From the NCBI GenBank assembly GCA_963989385.1, contig OZ022501.1, positions 692,001 through 756,000 of the forward strand: a DNA stretch of 64,000 bases. The letters are read 5' to 3'. The stretch comes from Ctena decussata (lineage: Eukaryota > Mollusca > Bivalvia > Lucinida > Lucinidae). The translations under genes were made by a program, and so were the position numbers. Below, in pieces: positions 61,863-64,000 of this stretch; positions within the stretch are counted from its first letter, which is position 1; each line of letters starts with the position of its first letter. The notes below the pieces were generated by a model. It made no database searches. It saw only the letters and a list, made by a program, of their open reading frames with translations, and was not told where the DNA came from.

Positions 61863-62160
61863 CTCGGCATTATCCGTGTATCTCCGTAAATTGCGTAAAG
61901 AGGTTCGGATGTTTCCGTGTATGCACAAGTATTAGCTTTTCCGGAAAGCCGTCAAACCAGTCCCAAGGCTATGCTCCCAGTTTGTGCGGGAAACCTGAAG
62001 TAGTAAAAAACAAAATGCATGGAAAACTTGTTTAGGAAAAAAATTCAGACTCTTTGAGATATAAAAAGAATCATCACAACTACCTCGGACGGATCGACCA
62101 GCCAACATAACGTCAGCACGTCTTGGTCAACTCGACCTAGCGTCAACAAGACCTGGTAAA
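61863..62160 (-). promoter_or_regulatory. L3MBTL3-like: Probable promoter and 5' untranslated exon of the L3MBTL3-like gene
   Basis: CpG dinucleotides are clearly denser here than in the flanks. On the minus strand a GAG|gtagga donor lies after 61863, compatible with a non-coding exon splicing to the acceptor at 57656. No TATA box stands out. The exon start is not defined. Confidence 0.45.
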
Positions 62161-62444
62161 AATTTCATCAGGGCTTATAAAGAACATCACTTTTCGCTCC
62201 ATATGTATGTAAAGTTATTAGTTTAAAAAGAAAAAACCTTTATAAACTAGAACTGTCGGAGAATTCGACTATACCCCCGCTTAACTGCTTTAATCAAATG
62301 GTGTTATTTTCATAAAGTATAGAGGGAGAGAAAACTCATTGTCAACACGTTTACCAAAATATCAATATCCCCTTCTATGTAATACGGAATAAAATGATTC
62401 CACATATATAGATAGAAAAAATAATAAATACATGTAAGACATAA

Positions 62445-63470
62445 GTCTTTATCAATGTGTATAGCAAATATGAAGTTTCAAACTTTAGGGGATGCTGTGA
62501 AATTTGTTATGAAAAATTGCATTATTCAAAGTAAGGAGAGAAAGAAAAATTGGAAAAATATTGGGATGAATAAGCAGGAGAAGGCTGGTTCTCGATCCCA
62601 CAATACAACAGTTATCATCAACCTGCCAACCAAAATATCCCTCCTCTAACTTGCAATGACTGCTTAGAAACCTTTGACAAAAAAGCCATTATTCAAAGTA
62701 TGGAGAGAAAGAAAACTGGACAAATACACGAAAGAATATGCCAGATACGGTTGATTTGCAATCCCACAAAATAAGTCATTATCAATCTGTATACCAAATA
62801 TGAGCATTTTGCCTTGAAGGGTTACTGTGAAATCTTTTACGAAAAAATTACATTATTCAGTGTAAAGAGAGAAAGAAAACCAGACAAATACAGGGAAAAA
62901 TAAGCAGGAGATGGCTGGTTCTCAATTCCACAATACAATAAGTTGTCATTAATCTGCATACCAAATATGACTACTCTACCTTGCATGGTTGCGCAAAAAT
63001 CTTTAACTAAAATTTTGTTATTCGAAGTATGGACAGAAAGAAAATCGGACAAGTATACAGGGAAGAATAAAAGAAGGCTGGTTTGCAATCCCACGATACA
63101 ACACATCGTCATCAACCTGCAAACAAAATATAACTACTCTAGCTAGCTTGTGTAGAAATCTTTGACAAGAAGTTCATTATTCACTGTATGAAAAGTAAGC
63201 AAATCGGACAAATACAGAGAAGAAGCAGGAGAAGGCTGGTTTGCATGATAGAACACACCCTAATCAACCTGTATGCCAAATACGACCATTCTAGCTTGAA
63301 TGGTTGTGGAGAAATCTTTGACGAAAAATTTCATTATTCGAAGTATGGAAATAAAGAAAAAAAAAGACAAATAAAGGGAAGAATAAGCAGGAGAAGGCTG
63401 GTTCTCAATCCCACGATACGACACACCGTCATCAACCTGTATACCAAATCTGACCATTCTAGCTTGAATC
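62445..63470 (+). repeat. Tandem array: ~165-bp monomer, about 6 copies
   Basis: Monomers share 'cattattcgaagtatggaga', 'gaaagaaaat(t/c)ggacaaatac', 'aagcaggagaaggctggtt', 'tcatcaacctgtataccaaa' and 'ctagcttgaatggttgtg'. 'aaggctggtt' starts recur near 62580, 62909, 63075, 63232 and 63402. Resembles the other tandem-repeat elements in monomer size; no GAC tract or end hairpin seen. Confidence 0.8.
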
Positions 63471-63754
63471 ACGCCTACTAAACGAAAGAATGCGTAACCA
63501 TCGGTTAAGAACGCGAAACAATTCGAACGACATCCGGTTTAGCATTCGATGACGCAAAAAGGTAAACAAACTTTGCATTTTCTGTCTTTCGTGAGCGATA
63601 TAAATTTGTTGAGGAAATAATTGATAAATCGGGGAATGTCATGCAATAGCCCATGCATATCGACGTTTGTCGAGTAAATCGCAGACCACCTGCTTTGCGC
63701 ATATTGGCTGAATTAATTTTCGCGTGCTGAAGGTGTGTCGAACCCATCGAAAAC

Positions 63755-63931
63755 ATGTGGAAATTGGTGATATATATTGTGTTCTATTTGATTTTGCGGT
63801 TTGCTAGAAGTTTAGCATATCATCATGCACACACGATAGACACATATGGTTATTTGTGCTATGGACCTTTTGGTTGTCAATGCTGCATAACCGAGAAATC
63901 ACTGAAACAATGGTCGAAAATGGGTGGTTGA
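63755..63931 (+). CDS. Possible secreted Cys-rich peptide or first exon of a new gene
   Basis: 58 codons with a good start context ('gaaaacATGT') after about 250 bp of CpG-richer DNA. The first 21 residues, MWKLVIYIVFYLILRFARSL plus A, look like a signal peptide. Then comes YLCYGPFGCQCC, four Cys in ten residues, and a Lys/Gln/Trp tail. No family recognised; the C-x5-C-x-CC layout loosely recalls short Cys motifs after the signal peptide in small single-pass membrane proteins. It may be a chance frame, or the first exon of a gene leaving the window, although no strong donor is visible. Confidence 0.35.
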   Translation: MWKLVIYIVFYLILRFARSLAYHHAHTIDTYGYLCYGPFGCQCCITEKSLKQWSKMGG

Positions 63932-64000
63932 GCATTCGATCTATATAAATAATAAGAAAATTGACAGCTATCAAGCAGGTCTGATTTCATCTCCACGGCT

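Overview
This window looks like nuclear DNA of a spiralian animal, most likely a bivalve mollusc. The basis is intron-rich genes with animal-type GT-AG splice sites, AT-rich introns, and dense MITEs, tRNA-derived SINEs, Penelope-like elements and tandem-repeat elements of a style I associate with clam genomes. The species call is inference; no species marker is visible. The sequence holds two recognisable host genes, both on the minus strand, in a large mass of mobile DNA.

Layout. (1) 1-6.8 kb: the 5' end of a MAK/CILK1 (RCK-family) protein kinase gene. Three exons encode residues 1-92 of the N-terminal kinase lobe; the rest lies beyond the left edge. A possible far-upstream first exon and promoter for it is at about 23.26 kb. 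(2) 6.8-31 kb: no host coding exon found. This is a nest of transposons with visible target-site duplications: a hAT-like element (7327-10431) carrying a ~156-bp tandem array; a 7.15-kb element with terminal inverted repeats and 8-bp target-site duplications (12804-19957), itself invaded by a second hAT (16876-19720); a TIR element with an open reverse-transcriptase/PHD reading frame inside (20406-22515); and four more tandem-repeat elements between 23.6 and 30.5 kb. (3) 32.2-57.6 kb: a complete 19-coding-exon L3MBTL3-like gene. All exon phases join, giving about 1,507 residues: a long Ser/Thr/Gln-rich and acidic N-terminus, an FCS zinc finger, three MBT repeats, two CCHHC fingers and a C-terminal SAM domain. 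Its introns hold an inverted pair of Penelope-like elements at (TA)n tracts, a 5'-truncated LINE, three SINEs and many hairpin MITEs. (4) 57.7-62 kb: 5' intron and probable promoter/untranslated exon of that gene. (5) 62.4-63.5 kb: a ~165-bp tandem array. (6) 63.5-64 kb: a CpG-richer stretch leading to a plus-strand 58-codon frame with a signal-peptide-like start and a Cys cluster, possibly the first exon of a third gene running off the right edge.

The two host genes are not an obvious functional unit. MAK/CILK1 kinases act at the ciliary tip; L3MBTL proteins bind mono- and dimethylated lysines on histones and compact chromatin. The most interesting non-genic signal is a set of at least six tandem-repeat element families that differ in sequence but share one plan: a head with an 'acaagagggcc'-type motif in several, monomers of about 145-170 bp (longer in one) with a common 'aagtttca'-like core, a GAC/GGAC microsatellite, and a 3' terminal hairpin followed by A-rich DNA.
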